Source of the DNA: an uncultured Clostridiaceae bacterium
GTDB taxonomy: Bacteria > Bacillota > Clostridia > Lachnospirales > Lachnospiraceae
Length of the DNA: 32,659 nt
Direction: 5' to 3'
Assembly (NCBI GenBank): GCA_946185495.1
Contig: CAMHJT010000013.1
Span: forward strand, 1-32,659
Of the stretch, positions 17,982 through 26,004 are shown in pieces (position 1 is the stretch's first letter; each line of letters opens with the position of its first letter). The notes under the pieces were generated by a model. It ran no database searches, had not been told where the DNA came from, and saw only the letters and a program-made list of their open reading frames with translations. The position numbers and the translations under genes were made by a program.

Positions 17982-19367
17982 TCAATCGCCGAACAGCTTC
18001 CTGTAGCTTCTCTTCCTCATTTTTTTGCCAAGGAATGCAGACACGCCCCCGGCAAACACGCCGATGATCCATACATACTTCCAGCCGGCAACGAGTCCGG
18101 TCACCACCATCAAGGACATGAGCACGATCCAGTACGCGGTCTGGAATTTGCCGACTTCTTTATTCAGAAGCTTCATCGGATCCTCCCCGCCTGCCTGATG
18201 CGGCGCGCTCTCAATAAAATCCGCCGCGCCCGCCGGTCCCGGACAGGAGCGGAACTCTGCGCTGCACGCTTTTGCCGCCTTGGCATAGGAGGCGTTCTTC
18301 AAAAGCTCCTGTATATCAGCCCTTATCGTCTCCGGCTTCTCGTCCGCAAGCAGCCTGCCCGCGCCGATCTCCGTCACTCTCTGCGCGACAGCGCACTGTT
18401 CGTTGGTCTGTGGATAGAGCAGCATCGGCGCCGCCATGTACAGGCTCTCGGAAACGCTGTTCATGCCGCAGTGTGTGATGAAGGCATCCGCCTTCGCCAG
18501 CACTTCCAGCTGGTTGACATACGGATACACCTGCACATTGTCCGGGATCTTTCCCAACGTGCTCTGATCAAGCGCCCGGCCGCAGGAGAGGATCACATCA
18601 ACCGGAAGCTCTCCGAGCGCGTCCATGCAGCGGCGATAAAAATCCGGGCGCTCGTTGATCACCGTTCCCATGGATATGTATACCAGCGGGCGCTCCTTCT
18701 GCTTGCACGGCTCCACCTCTGAGAAAACAGAGGGACCTACAAAGTTGTAGCTGTCTGAAAATGTCTTCGCGTATGGCTGGAATCCGCGGGAGGTATAGAC
18801 CACGGACGCCGTCCGGTTGTCGCTCTGCACAAGGGAGAGCATGCTTTTCACATGATATCCGTAGGGCTCCATCTTTTTCAGCTCCGCGGAGATCTTCGGA
18901 AGTCCCAGGATCATGTCCGCCAGCTCCCCAGGGCTGTTTTTTATGTACTGGGAGGACATCTGGTTAAACGCGAAAGTGCTGGTAGACACCACCAGCGGCA
19001 CATTGTGCTTCCAGGCGTTGAGCTTTCCCCAGAAGCAGACGGAATCAGAATAGACCACATCCGGCTGGAACGCCGCAAACTCCTCGCCCAGATAACCGTC
19101 CATCGCCATCGTGATCCGCAGATCCTGAATCGACATCTCCGTTGAGGACACCTTCTTTAGCCTCTCCTCCTCCTTCCTGCTCACTTCGGGCAGAAACCTG
19201 TCGCAGGACACATACTCCGCGCCGGTCGCCTTGATCTTTTCCTCGAAATCATGGAAAGAATAAAACCTGACCTTATCCCCCCTGCGCACAAGCTCCGCCG
19301 CAACAGGCAGCATCGGGTTGGTATGTCCATGGGCCGGAATACAAAAAAACGCTATCCGCTTCATCAC
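17982..19367 (-). CDS. MGT-type (GT1/UGT-like) glycosyltransferase with C-terminal two-helix membrane extension
   Basis: RIAFFCIPAHGHTNPMLPVAAELVRRGDKV, PLVYISMGTVIN, AFITHCGMNSVSESLYMAAPMLLYPQTNEQ; C-terminus YWIVLMSLMVVTGLVAGWKYVWIIGVFAGGVSAFLG. Confidence 0.88.
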   Translation of the reverse strand: MMKRIAFFCIPAHGHTNPMLPVAAELVRRGDKVRFYSFHDFEEKIKATGAEYVSCDRFLPEVSRKEEERLKKVSSTEMSIQDLRITMAMDGYLGEEFAAFQPDVVYSDSVCFWGKLNAWKHNVPLVVSTSTFAFNQMSSQYIKNSPGELADMILGLPKISAELKKMEPYGYHVKSMLSLVQSDNRTASVVYTSRGFQPYAKTFSDSYNFVGPSVFSEVEPCKQKERPLVYISMGTVINERPDFYRRCMDALGELPVDVILSCGRALDQSTLGKIPDNVQVYPYVNQLEVLAKADAFITHCGMNSVSESLYMAAPMLLYPQTNEQCAVAQRVTEIGAGRLLADEKPETIRADIQELLKNASYAKAAKACSAEFRSCPGPAGAADFIESAPHQAGGEDPMKLLNKEVGKFQTAYWIVLMSLMVVTGLVAGWKYVWIIGVFAGGVSAFLGKKMRKRSYRKLFGD

Positions 19368-19582
19368 TTGTCCTCCTCTACATTCGCAAATACATTGCCA
19401 AACAGCTGGTCAAAAGAATTCTTTGGCGGGATCGCAATTCCGTGATCCACATCCCCGAACAGCAGGAGCGTGTCCCCCGGCTTGATGCCAAAAATCTCCC
19501 TCGCCTGCTTCGGGATCACAATCTGTCCCTTCTCCCCCACTGTGGCTGTCCACGCATATTTTCCATCCGTATTCTTTGCCAT
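19364..19582 (-). CDS. AbrB/MazE/SpoVT-type DNA-binding protein
   Basis: 72 aa; WTATVGEKGQIVIPKQAREIFGIKPGDTLLLFGD swapped-hairpin motif; 4-nt (ATGA-type) overlap with the glycosyltransferase start. Confidence 0.92.
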   Translation of the reverse strand: MAKNTDGKYAWTATVGEKGQIVIPKQAREIFGIKPGDTLLLFGDVDHGIAIPPKNSFDQLFGNVFANVEEDK

Positions 19583-19635
19583 ATCGATATCGGAGCTGTC
19601 CCATATGACTGCAGACAGGCTCCTTCCTCCTTTCA

Positions 19636-19660
19636 GTATGATTTGTTATACAAATCATAC
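19636..19660. promoter_or_regulatory. Perfect 25-bp palindrome overlapping the -10, probable operator
   Basis: GTATGATTTGT-TAT-ACAAATCATAC, 11-bp perfect arms. Confidence 0.8.
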
Positions 19661-19682
19661 TTTATTTCTCTCGCTTTGTCAA
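19654..19682 (-). promoter_or_regulatory. Sigma-A promoter of the AbrB-like/glycosyltransferase operon
   Basis: Minus strand TTGACA-17 nt-TATGAT. Confidence 0.8.
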
Positions 19683-19756
19683 ATCCTATTTTCAATTGAT
19701 AAAACCAATAGATTTATCGCCGGGATCATCAGACTGACATCGGGCACGTCATACAA

Positions 19757-19789
19757 GAAAAGAGCGTCTGCATCGCGCATACGCCCTTT
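19757..19789 (-). terminator. Intrinsic terminator of the BspA-like gene
   Basis: Minus strand GGGCGTATGC-GCGAT-GCAGACGCTCTTTTCTTG. Confidence 0.65.
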
Positions 19790-19797
19790 CCCATGCT

Positions 19798-22700
19798 TTA
19801 TTTTGTTTTGAACTGAACGGATCTTCTCTTTCCCTTCAGGTCAACGACCAGGAGTTTATTCCATTTCCCTTTTTTCTTCAGGTATCTCTTATACTTTGAC
19901 AGCTTAAATGTGAGCTTCTTATTGCCCTTCTTAAGCGCAACGCTCTTACCGTTCAGTTTTACTGACTTCAGGCCGTCCGCATCCTCCACCTTTACCTTCT
20001 TTGAAAGCTTATAGGTCTTCTTATTCGCAACGTTGAGCTTCGTCGGACTATTCTTTTTGGACTGTACAGCTTCCTGCGTTGCAGGCGCCTCGGTCTTTGG
20101 CTGCTCGGTCTTCGGCGCTTCTGTCTTCGGCGCTTCCGTCTTCGGGGACTCCGTCTTTGGAGCTTCCGTCTTCGGGGACTCTGTCGGCGCTTCCGTCTTC
20201 GACGCTTCCGTCTTCAATGCCTCCGTGGTACCTGCCTGTTTGTCCTCCGTCGTCCCGGCTTCTCCTGCCGTTCCCTTCTCCTCGGTTGTCCCGGCTTCGA
20301 CATCCGTTACCTTCTCCTCGGTCGTTCCAGACTCGCCCGCCGTTCCCTTCTCCTCGGTCGTCCCGGCTTCTCCCGTCGTTCCATTCTCCTCAGTTGTCCC
20401 GGCCTCTCCAGACGTTCCCTTCTCCTCGGTTGTCACAGACTCGCCTGCCGTTCCCTTCTCCTCGGTTGTCCCGGTCTCGCCTGCCGTTCCCTTCTCCTCG
20501 GTCGTTCCGGCCTCCTGACTGCCGTTTACCTGCTCCGTCGTCGCGGTTTCGTCCGTCTTTCCGGTCTCGTTCTCCTCTGTGGTGCTGGTCTCCCCTGTCT
20601 CTCCGGTCTCTTTCTTTGTTCCGGCGAAAACAACCAGATCCTCTGTATCCTCAAACTTTGCCACAGAGCTGTCAAGCATCAGTTTTCCATTTTTATCGAC
20701 AAACGCCGTCTTCGGCACCGCAAGGCTGGCCCCCGCGTCTGCCATCATCGTGCAGTTTCCCTCGACGCAGAGGCCGTCCACTGCAGGCGACTGATAACCA
20801 CGGACATGGTTTTCACCCTTAAGCTGGAGCTTTACACCTATTTTGAAAATACTCAGGTTCACTTCATCGAAGCCTGAAAGCACAATTGTGCTCGTTTCCA
20901 CATCATAACGGATCGTTCCCTTTTCCTTCAGCTCCTCACAGGTTCCCTTCGTGCCCACACAGGCAACGGACTCATAAATGATATCGGTTCCTTCCTGCAT
21001 CGCTGTCAGCTGTTCTCTTGTCATGAGAATGCCGTCCCCCGTCAGGTAACACCACTCGATGGACGTATCATCCCCGCCGGTCGCTCCCGCTTCTGTCACA
21101 TAGACCGTGCAGATGGCAGAAGGCTTCGCCGGATCCTCACTGACAGCCTTGATCGTCGCCATTCCGGTTTCCTTCGCAGTCAGCCTGCCTGTGGCTGCAT
21201 CCACCTCCACAGCGGAAGGATTGTCACTGGTATAGGTCATGCCCGGGAAGGTCAGCTCCATTCCCGCAAACTTCTCACTGTTATTTTTCGCCACTGCCGG
21301 ATTGTCCTTTGTCTCACCCGGCTTCATGGTAACCGCGCCGTTTTCAAAGCTGACGCTGTCTGTCCGCACCATCGGAAGCACCGTAACCTTCAGGGTATCC
21401 TCAAAGGTCTGGACCGCCTCATTCCCGACAGGCATCATTCCCTCTGCCGTCAACGTCAGGGTAGCTGTCCCGGCGCCGCCGTTTGCGAGGATCGTGTACT
21501 CCGTATCGCCCCACTGGGACGCCAGACCGGTTACAACCGGCAGGGACGCGTCCGCGCGCTCCTCACGGATGGTCCAGATCATATTCGGTACCGGATACGC
21601 CTTGGCCGGATCCCCTACCGCGTACACCGTCAGGCTGTTGGGATACCCCTTAAGCACCTTGGAGTCGTCCACCGTATCCACGCCGTCATAGCAGTACAGG
21701 GTCACTTCGTCAATATCCTCGTACTCATAAAGCCCTGTATCCTCATGATAAATGGCATTGTCATTTTCATCCCTCTTGTAAACGCCGACCGACACTGCCG
21801 TGATGGGATTGGTCTCCTCTACCCGCAGCAGCACCGCGTTCTCCACCGGAAACACTGCCCTGTCGGAACGTGCGTCCAAAGCGGCTGTCCCGTCTTCCTT
21901 TTTCAGCTTCGCGTAAGCGCTTAGATCGCCCGCGATCTTCTCCATCGTCTCAAAGGTTTCGTCCGCTTCAAACCTCTCGTCGCCCTCACAGCCCACGAGA
22001 TAGAAGGGCGCGTTAAACCTCGGAATGCTGTTCCAATCATCCGGAAGAACCTCCGGAAGATACAGATCCACCAGAGAGCTGCACTCCGAGAAGCTTCCCT
22101 CTGAAAGCATATCCTTGGTGCCAAATTCCGTGCCTGTAAGATCCAGAGTCACAAGCTTCGGCGTCTCAAAGCTGAGGGCATTCCGCACCCTCGCCGTACC
22201 GGTCAGCGCCACGCTCAGCCTGGTGCAGGCCTTCATGGAAAACATGCCCGACAGGGACGTTGCCGCCGGAACATCCAGCTTCACCGCAAACTCCCGCATT
22301 CCGTCAAGCACAAACATATGATAAAATGACTCCACCTTGCTGACATCAAATCCGGCTCCCAGATTCAGGCTCTGTGCAGATGCAAGCTGGAACATGCCGC
22401 CCATGAGCGTAACCCCGGAGGTGTCAAAGGTGCTGACGTCGAGCGTCTTCACCTTACCCAGCCGGAACATGCCGCTCATATCCGTTACCTTCGAGGTATT
22501 TAACGCAGATACGTCAAGCGCCGTCACCTCCGGCAGGTCAAACATGTCCTTCATCGCCGTCACCTTCGAGGTGTCAAACCCGGACACATCAAGCGCCATT
22601 ACCTCGGGCAGGCAGAACATGCCGCTCATGTCCGTCACATTTCCCGTCTGGAATCCCGACAGGTCCACCGCTGCCACGCAGGGACCGGTGTAATCCATCG

Positions 22701-24468
22701 GCGCGTAGGGCCTGCTGCCCTTGTAGTAAAACCGGCCGAACATATTCGCCATGGTGGTGGCGCTCACAGTGTCCAGTGCCGTCAGGTTTTCAATGGTTTT
22801 CAGATTGCTGCAGCCCTGGAACATTCCTGACAGATCCGTCACCTTCGCCGTATTGGCGTCCGCCGGAAGGATCAGCGTTTCCAGTCCGAAATTGCGGAAA
22901 AACATGTTCTGCATCGTCGTCACATTGTCAAACTTAAATCCGGAAAGATCCAGAGACGCGATCTCCGAGTCCGCGAACATGCCCGCCATGTTTGTCACCT
23001 TGGAGGTGTCAAAGCCCGCCAGATCCTCCTTCGAGAGCTTAAGCACTTCACCGAAACCGTACACATGCAGCTTGAACATCTCCTCGCAGTTTGTCACATT
23101 GGCGGTGGAAATAGAGGAAAGTCCTGTCATCGCCTCCCCGCTCCACAAAAATACATCAAACATGTGACTCATGTCCGTCACATTTTTTGTATTCAGTCCT
23201 GAAATATCAAACTCTGTCAGCCCAAAGGACTCCCCTTTGAACCGGAACATATGGGACATGTTCTTCACATTGTCCGCCATCTTATCTCCCGTGATCTTGA
23301 AGGACTTGGTCAGTCCAAAGGTGGGCTGGCGGTATTCGGAGGGATACCCCCCGGAGGTCGCCGTCCAGGTGGTGCCCACCCAGCCGTGTACAGGGCTTAG
23401 ATCTCCCTGTACGGAAAAGCCCATGGGCTGGCTGAACAGGTAGCTGCAGTCATCCGGGAACTGTACGCCGGAATCCACCGTCACGCTCTTGGCGTTCAGC
23501 GGGAACAGCGGATGAGACTTGCTGTAGATCGTGTCATCCTCATAATCAAAATTCTCCTGAAGCCTTACCTGATAGGTCAGTCCGTCATAGGGATCCGTAT
23601 ACACTGCCGGGATATTCCACTCCTCCAGCTGGAAATCCGCTTTCTGAAGCTCCTCCGGCATGGGGGATTTCCCATATCCGCTGCCCGTCACCGAATCGTC
23701 CAGCGCCCCAAGTCCCAGGGCCATCGCTGCCGCCGGATAATTGCAGAGGCCGTCATTGTTAAAGCTTGCAAGCGTCAGGACATTGACCGTCTGGCCTCCG
23801 GCCGTCACCTGCTCCTTCTTATAATCGTAATATTCCAGAAGGAAATGATCATGCAGCGCCGCATACCCTTCCGTGTAATACACGTGCCAGTATGCGTCAA
23901 GAGCCTCCTGGCCGCTCATGAGCATGTCCTGCCTGGCCGTCGTCACCACCGCAAGGGCATGCTCCGGGTTGACGCCTGCCACAGACACAAAGCCGCCGCT
24001 TCCGTCTTCCTTCTTCGTGTAAGCCGTCACGGAAGCTGCTTCCGACTGCTTCACCCTCTCATAAAACTCTACAGTCCCGCCTGCGCTGGTCCCGTAGCTC
24101 TTTTTTTCATACTCCCAGACGATAAACTCGTTCTGGTCGTCCGTCACATCCGCCACCGGAAGGACATAGGACATCTCCCCGGAAACGGTCACCGCTTCCT
24201 CGGCCGGCACATCCCAGACCGCGCACACGCCGATCTGCTGGCCGCCCTGATACGCCAGGGACACATCATGCCAGACCGCGCTGGTCAGCCTTGCGTTTTC
24301 GCAGGCATCCGGCGCCACATTGCTGACACTGACCGGATCCTGCGCATCCACCTGCACCGGCACGCCGCAAATTCCAAACACCGTCAGCACGCACAAAACC
24401 AGTGCGCGGCCTGCCCAAATCCCTGCGCGGCCTCTCCTTTCTCCTGTCATCCTGCTGGTTTTCTCCAT
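19798..24468 (-). CDS. BspA-like (DUF285) repeat surface protein with Ig-like domain and low-complexity stalk
   Basis: Signal-peptide-like N-terminus; many copies of LDVSGFDTSKVTDMSGMF-type repeats; Big2-like segment (TYTSDNPSAVEVDAATGRLTAKETGMATIKAVS); TTEEKGTAGEAG and PKTEA repeats; Lys-rich C-terminal module. Probable start MEKTSRMT (AAAGGAG upstream); track start 24489. Confidence 0.93.
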   Translation of the reverse strand: MEKTSRMTGERRGRAGIWAGRALVLCVLTVFGICGVPVQVDAQDPVSVSNVAPDACENARLTSAVWHDVSLAYQGGQQIGVCAVWDVPAEEAVTVSGEMSYVLPVADVTDDQNEFIVWEYEKKSYGTSAGGTVEFYERVKQSEAASVTAYTKKEDGSGGFVSVAGVNPEHALAVVTTARQDMLMSGQEALDAYWHVYYTEGYAALHDHFLLEYYDYKKEQVTAGGQTVNVLTLASFNNDGLCNYPAAAMALGLGALDDSVTGSGYGKSPMPEELQKADFQLEEWNIPAVYTDPYDGLTYQVRLQENFDYEDDTIYSKSHPLFPLNAKSVTVDSGVQFPDDCSYLFSQPMGFSVQGDLSPVHGWVGTTWTATSGGYPSEYRQPTFGLTKSFKITGDKMADNVKNMSHMFRFKGESFGLTEFDISGLNTKNVTDMSHMFDVFLWSGEAMTGLSSISTANVTNCEEMFKLHVYGFGEVLKLSKEDLAGFDTSKVTNMAGMFADSEIASLDLSGFKFDNVTTMQNMFFRNFGLETLILPADANTAKVTDLSGMFQGCSNLKTIENLTALDTVSATTMANMFGRFYYKGSRPYAPMDYTGPCVAAVDLSGFQTGNVTDMSGMFCLPEVMALDVSGFDTSKVTAMKDMFDLPEVTALDVSALNTSKVTDMSGMFRLGKVKTLDVSTFDTSGVTLMGGMFQLASAQSLNLGAGFDVSKVESFYHMFVLDGMREFAVKLDVPAATSLSGMFSMKACTRLSVALTGTARVRNALSFETPKLVTLDLTGTEFGTKDMLSEGSFSECSSLVDLYLPEVLPDDWNSIPRFNAPFYLVGCEGDERFEADETFETMEKIAGDLSAYAKLKKEDGTAALDARSDRAVFPVENAVLLRVEETNPITAVSVGVYKRDENDNAIYHEDTGLYEYEDIDEVTLYCYDGVDTVDDSKVLKGYPNSLTVYAVGDPAKAYPVPNMIWTIREERADASLPVVTGLASQWGDTEYTILANGGAGTATLTLTAEGMMPVGNEAVQTFEDTLKVTVLPMVRTDSVSFENGAVTMKPGETKDNPAVAKNNSEKFAGMELTFPGMTYTSDNPSAVEVDAATGRLTAKETGMATIKAVSEDPAKPSAICTVYVTEAGATGGDDTSIEWCYLTGDGILMTREQLTAMQEGTDIIYESVACVGTKGTCEELKEKGTIRYDVETSTIVLSGFDEVNLSIFKIGVKLQLKGENHVRGYQSPAVDGLCVEGNCTMMADAGASLAVPKTAFVDKNGKLMLDSSVAKFEDTEDLVVFAGTKKETGETGETSTTEENETGKTDETATTEQVNGSQEAGTTEEKGTAGETGTTEEKGTAGESVTTEEKGTSGEAGTTEENGTTGEAGTTEEKGTAGESGTTEEKVTDVEAGTTEEKGTAGEAGTTEDKQAGTTEALKTEASKTEAPTESPKTEAPKTESPKTEAPKTEAPKTEQPKTEAPATQEAVQSKKNSPTKLNVANKKTYKLSKKVKVEDADGLKSVKLNGKSVALKKGNKKLTFKLSKYKRYLKKKGKWNKLLVVDLKGKRRSVQFKTK
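20091..20224. repeat. 15-bp-period coding repeat (PKTEA/PKTES)
   Basis: PTESPKTEAPKTESPKTEAPKTEAPKTEQPKTEAPATQ. Confidence 0.85.
20246..20518. repeat. 36-bp-period coding repeat (TTEEKGTAGEAG), about 7-8 units
   Basis: Repeated ...CTCCTCGGTTGTCCCGGCTTCTCCTGCCGTTCCCTT... units in the plus-strand sequence. Confidence 0.9.
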
Positions 24469-24525
24469 CTCTTCTTCTCCTTTCCGCAATCTGCAAAAGC
24501 ATGCACCTGCTTTACATAATATCTT

Positions 24526-24554
24526 ATTTTACTATACTTTCCGTATCATTGCAA
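24526..24554 (-). promoter_or_regulatory. Candidate sigma-A promoter of the BspA-like gene
   Basis: Minus strand TTGCAA-17 nt-TAAAAT. Confidence 0.55.
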
Positions 24555-24572
24555 GAACGGTGTCCGCCTCCT

Positions 24573-24644
24573 TGCAAAGCCTTTCGGTATAATAGTGTGG
24601 CGTCTCCCTGCAAAGCCTTTCGGTGTGATAGTGTAGCGTCTCAA
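24573..24644. repeat. 36-bp direct repeat, 2 copies
   Basis: TGCAAAGCCTTTCGGTATAATAGTGTGGCGTCTCCC / TGCAAAGCCTTTCGGTGTGATAGTGTAGCGTCTCAA. Confidence 0.85.
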
Positions 24645-24728
24645 TCAAGCAGGGGAATTTATCCACCCTGCCCGCCGCGCGGGGCGCGTCCGGCTTCAAG
24701 CCGGAATATTTCCCTACGCGCTTCTGCG

Positions 24729-24766
24729 AAAAAAAATAACCGCCATGCACGAACACAGCGGTTATT
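24729..24766 (-). terminator. Intrinsic terminator downstream of hsp20
   Basis: Minus strand AATAACCGC-TGTGTTCGTGCATG-GCGGTTATTTTTTTT. Confidence 0.8.
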
Positions 24767-24826
24767 CCTTCGTCAAAATCCTGTCAGGATTCCGGCCTGC
24801 GCCCGCAGGCGCAGGCTCCTTCCCTG

Positions 24827-25270
24827 TCATCCTTCTATCATGATCGTATTCTTAGCTGCCACCTGCTTCTCATCCCTCTTCGGAACCGTCAGCTTCAGCA
24901 CGCCGTCCTCAAACTTCGCCTTGATCTCATCCTGGGAGATATCCTCGCCCACATAGTAGCTTCTCTGCATCGTGCCGGAATACCGCTCCTGACGGATCAT
25001 CTTGCCCTTTCTGTCCTTCTTATCCTTATCCAGACCCTTCTCAGCCTTGATCGTCAGATAACCCTGATCCAGCTGAACCGTAATCTGATCCTTCTTAAAT
25101 CCCGGAAGGTCGATGTCTACTTCATAACTGTCATCGTGCTCCTTCACGTCTGTCTTCATGACGTGGCTCGCGTTCTTGCCATACAGCTTCCTGCCAACAT
25201 CATCCAGTGCCCCAAAAGAAAAATCCATCCAATCGTCAAATAAGCTTTCTCCAAAAATACTTGGTAACAT
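24827..25270 (-). CDS. Hsp20/alpha-crystallin small heat shock protein
   Basis: 147 aa; DVKEHDDSYEVDIDLPGFKKDQITVQLDQGYLTIKAEK...YYVGEDISQDEIKAKFEDGVLKLTVPKRDE. Confidence 0.95.
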   Translation of the reverse strand: MLPSIFGESLFDDWMDFSFGALDDVGRKLYGKNASHVMKTDVKEHDDSYEVDIDLPGFKKDQITVQLDQGYLTIKAEKGLDKDKKDRKGKMIRQERYSGTMQRSYYVGEDISQDEIKAKFEDGVLKLTVPKRDEKQVAAKNTIMIEG

Positions 25271-25361
25271 AAGTCATTCCTCCTTTTTTCTCACTCTTCC
25301 TGTTACTCGAGCAAGGGGACGGAAGTCTGTCATCGGATCTCTGTTCCTTTGTTCTGATTCT

Positions 25362-25390
25362 GTTATAGCACAGATTGTTAGCACCGTCAA
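25362..25390 (-). promoter_or_regulatory. Sigma-A promoter of hsp20
   Basis: Minus strand TTGACG-17 nt-TATAAC; its -35 lies inside the CIRCE-like repeat. Confidence 0.7.
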
Positions 25391-25404
25391 GAGGTGAGTG
25401 CTAA
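25378..25404. promoter_or_regulatory. CIRCE-like element (HrcA operator)
   Basis: TTAGCACCG-N9-GAGTGCTAA; consensus TTAGCACTC-N9-GAGTGCTAA; two mismatches in one arm only. Confidence 0.82.
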
Positions 25405-25481
25405 TATTGTGTGACAATTTTGTGAACTTTTATAACGTTTCTCCTTTTGTCAGTACACAGGCTCCCGGAGGATCATTTATC

Positions 25482-25511
25482 GTAACTGTTCAGCACCTGC
25501 TGAGCAGTTAC
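25482..25511. repeat. Dispersed palindromic element, short subtype (copy a)
   Basis: GTAACTGTTCAGCACCTGCTGAGCAGTTAC. Confidence 0.85.
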
Positions 25512-25592
25512 AGTTTATTTACAACGGAGGGCTATTCGCGGATGGCGGGCCTGTCTTTCCCGCCCAATGTATGGGCGCGAACAGCGCCGGCT

Positions 25593-25844
25593 CTATGCCA
25601 GCGCCTGGTCCAGCGCCTTCGCGAACTGATCCGCGCAGGACGTGCCGCGCATTCCGCACTGGTTTCCCCGGAGCAGATCAGCGGTCTCCGCCGCATTTTT
25701 TCCCTCCACCAGCCTGCCAATGGCCTTCAGGTTGCCGTTGCAGCCCCCTGTAAATCTCACATTGTGAATATTGCGCTCCTCATCCAGGTCAAAATCGATC
25801 TGAATGGAGCAGACTCCCCTTGGCTGAAATGTAATATGCTTCAT
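25593..25844 (-). CDS. TSCPD-domain protein
   Basis: 83 aa; FQPRGVCSIQIDFDLDEERNIHNVRFTGGCNGNLKAIGRLVEGK...GMRGTSCADQFAKAL. Confidence 0.88.
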   Translation of the reverse strand: MKHITFQPRGVCSIQIDFDLDEERNIHNVRFTGGCNGNLKAIGRLVEGKNAAETADLLRGNQCGMRGTSCADQFAKALDQALA

Positions 25845-25881
25845 CGTATACTCCTTTCTCGCTTTGTCTCTTTCATCATTT

Positions 25882-25911
25882 GTAACTGTTCAGCAGGTGC
25901 TGAGCAGTTAC
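25882..25911. repeat. Dispersed palindromic element, short subtype (copy b)
   Basis: GTAACTGTTCAGCAGGTGCTGAGCAGTTAC. Confidence 0.85.
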
Positions 25912-25952
25912 GCAGCGGATGTAGTTAAGCATCCTGATTCACCCGCTGTATA

Positions 25953-26004
25953 GCTTCCTACACAGTTTTGCCGCGGCAAATGCGCAGACCTGCCGGGTAG
26001 TTAC
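25953..26004. repeat. Dispersed palindromic element, long subtype, degenerate (copy d)
   Basis: Right arm TGCGCAGACCTGCCGGGTAGTTAC matches the long copy at 29774-29826 with one mismatch; left arm degenerate; internal TTTGCCGCGGCAAA palindrome. Confidence 0.7.

Noticed and set aside
20246-20518. 36-bp periodic repeats as CRISPR
   Set aside because: Contiguous, in-frame coding repeats without spacers.
20033-20822. Long plus-strand ORFs with VFGASVFGDSV- and SRLLPSFHSPQL-like repeats
   Set aside because: Antisense readings of the BspA-like protein's coding repeats; the minus-strand frame has domain content, signal peptide and RBS.
24573-24644. Possible CRISPR array
   Set aside because: Only two directly abutting copies with no spacers; a tandem duplication, not a CRISPR.
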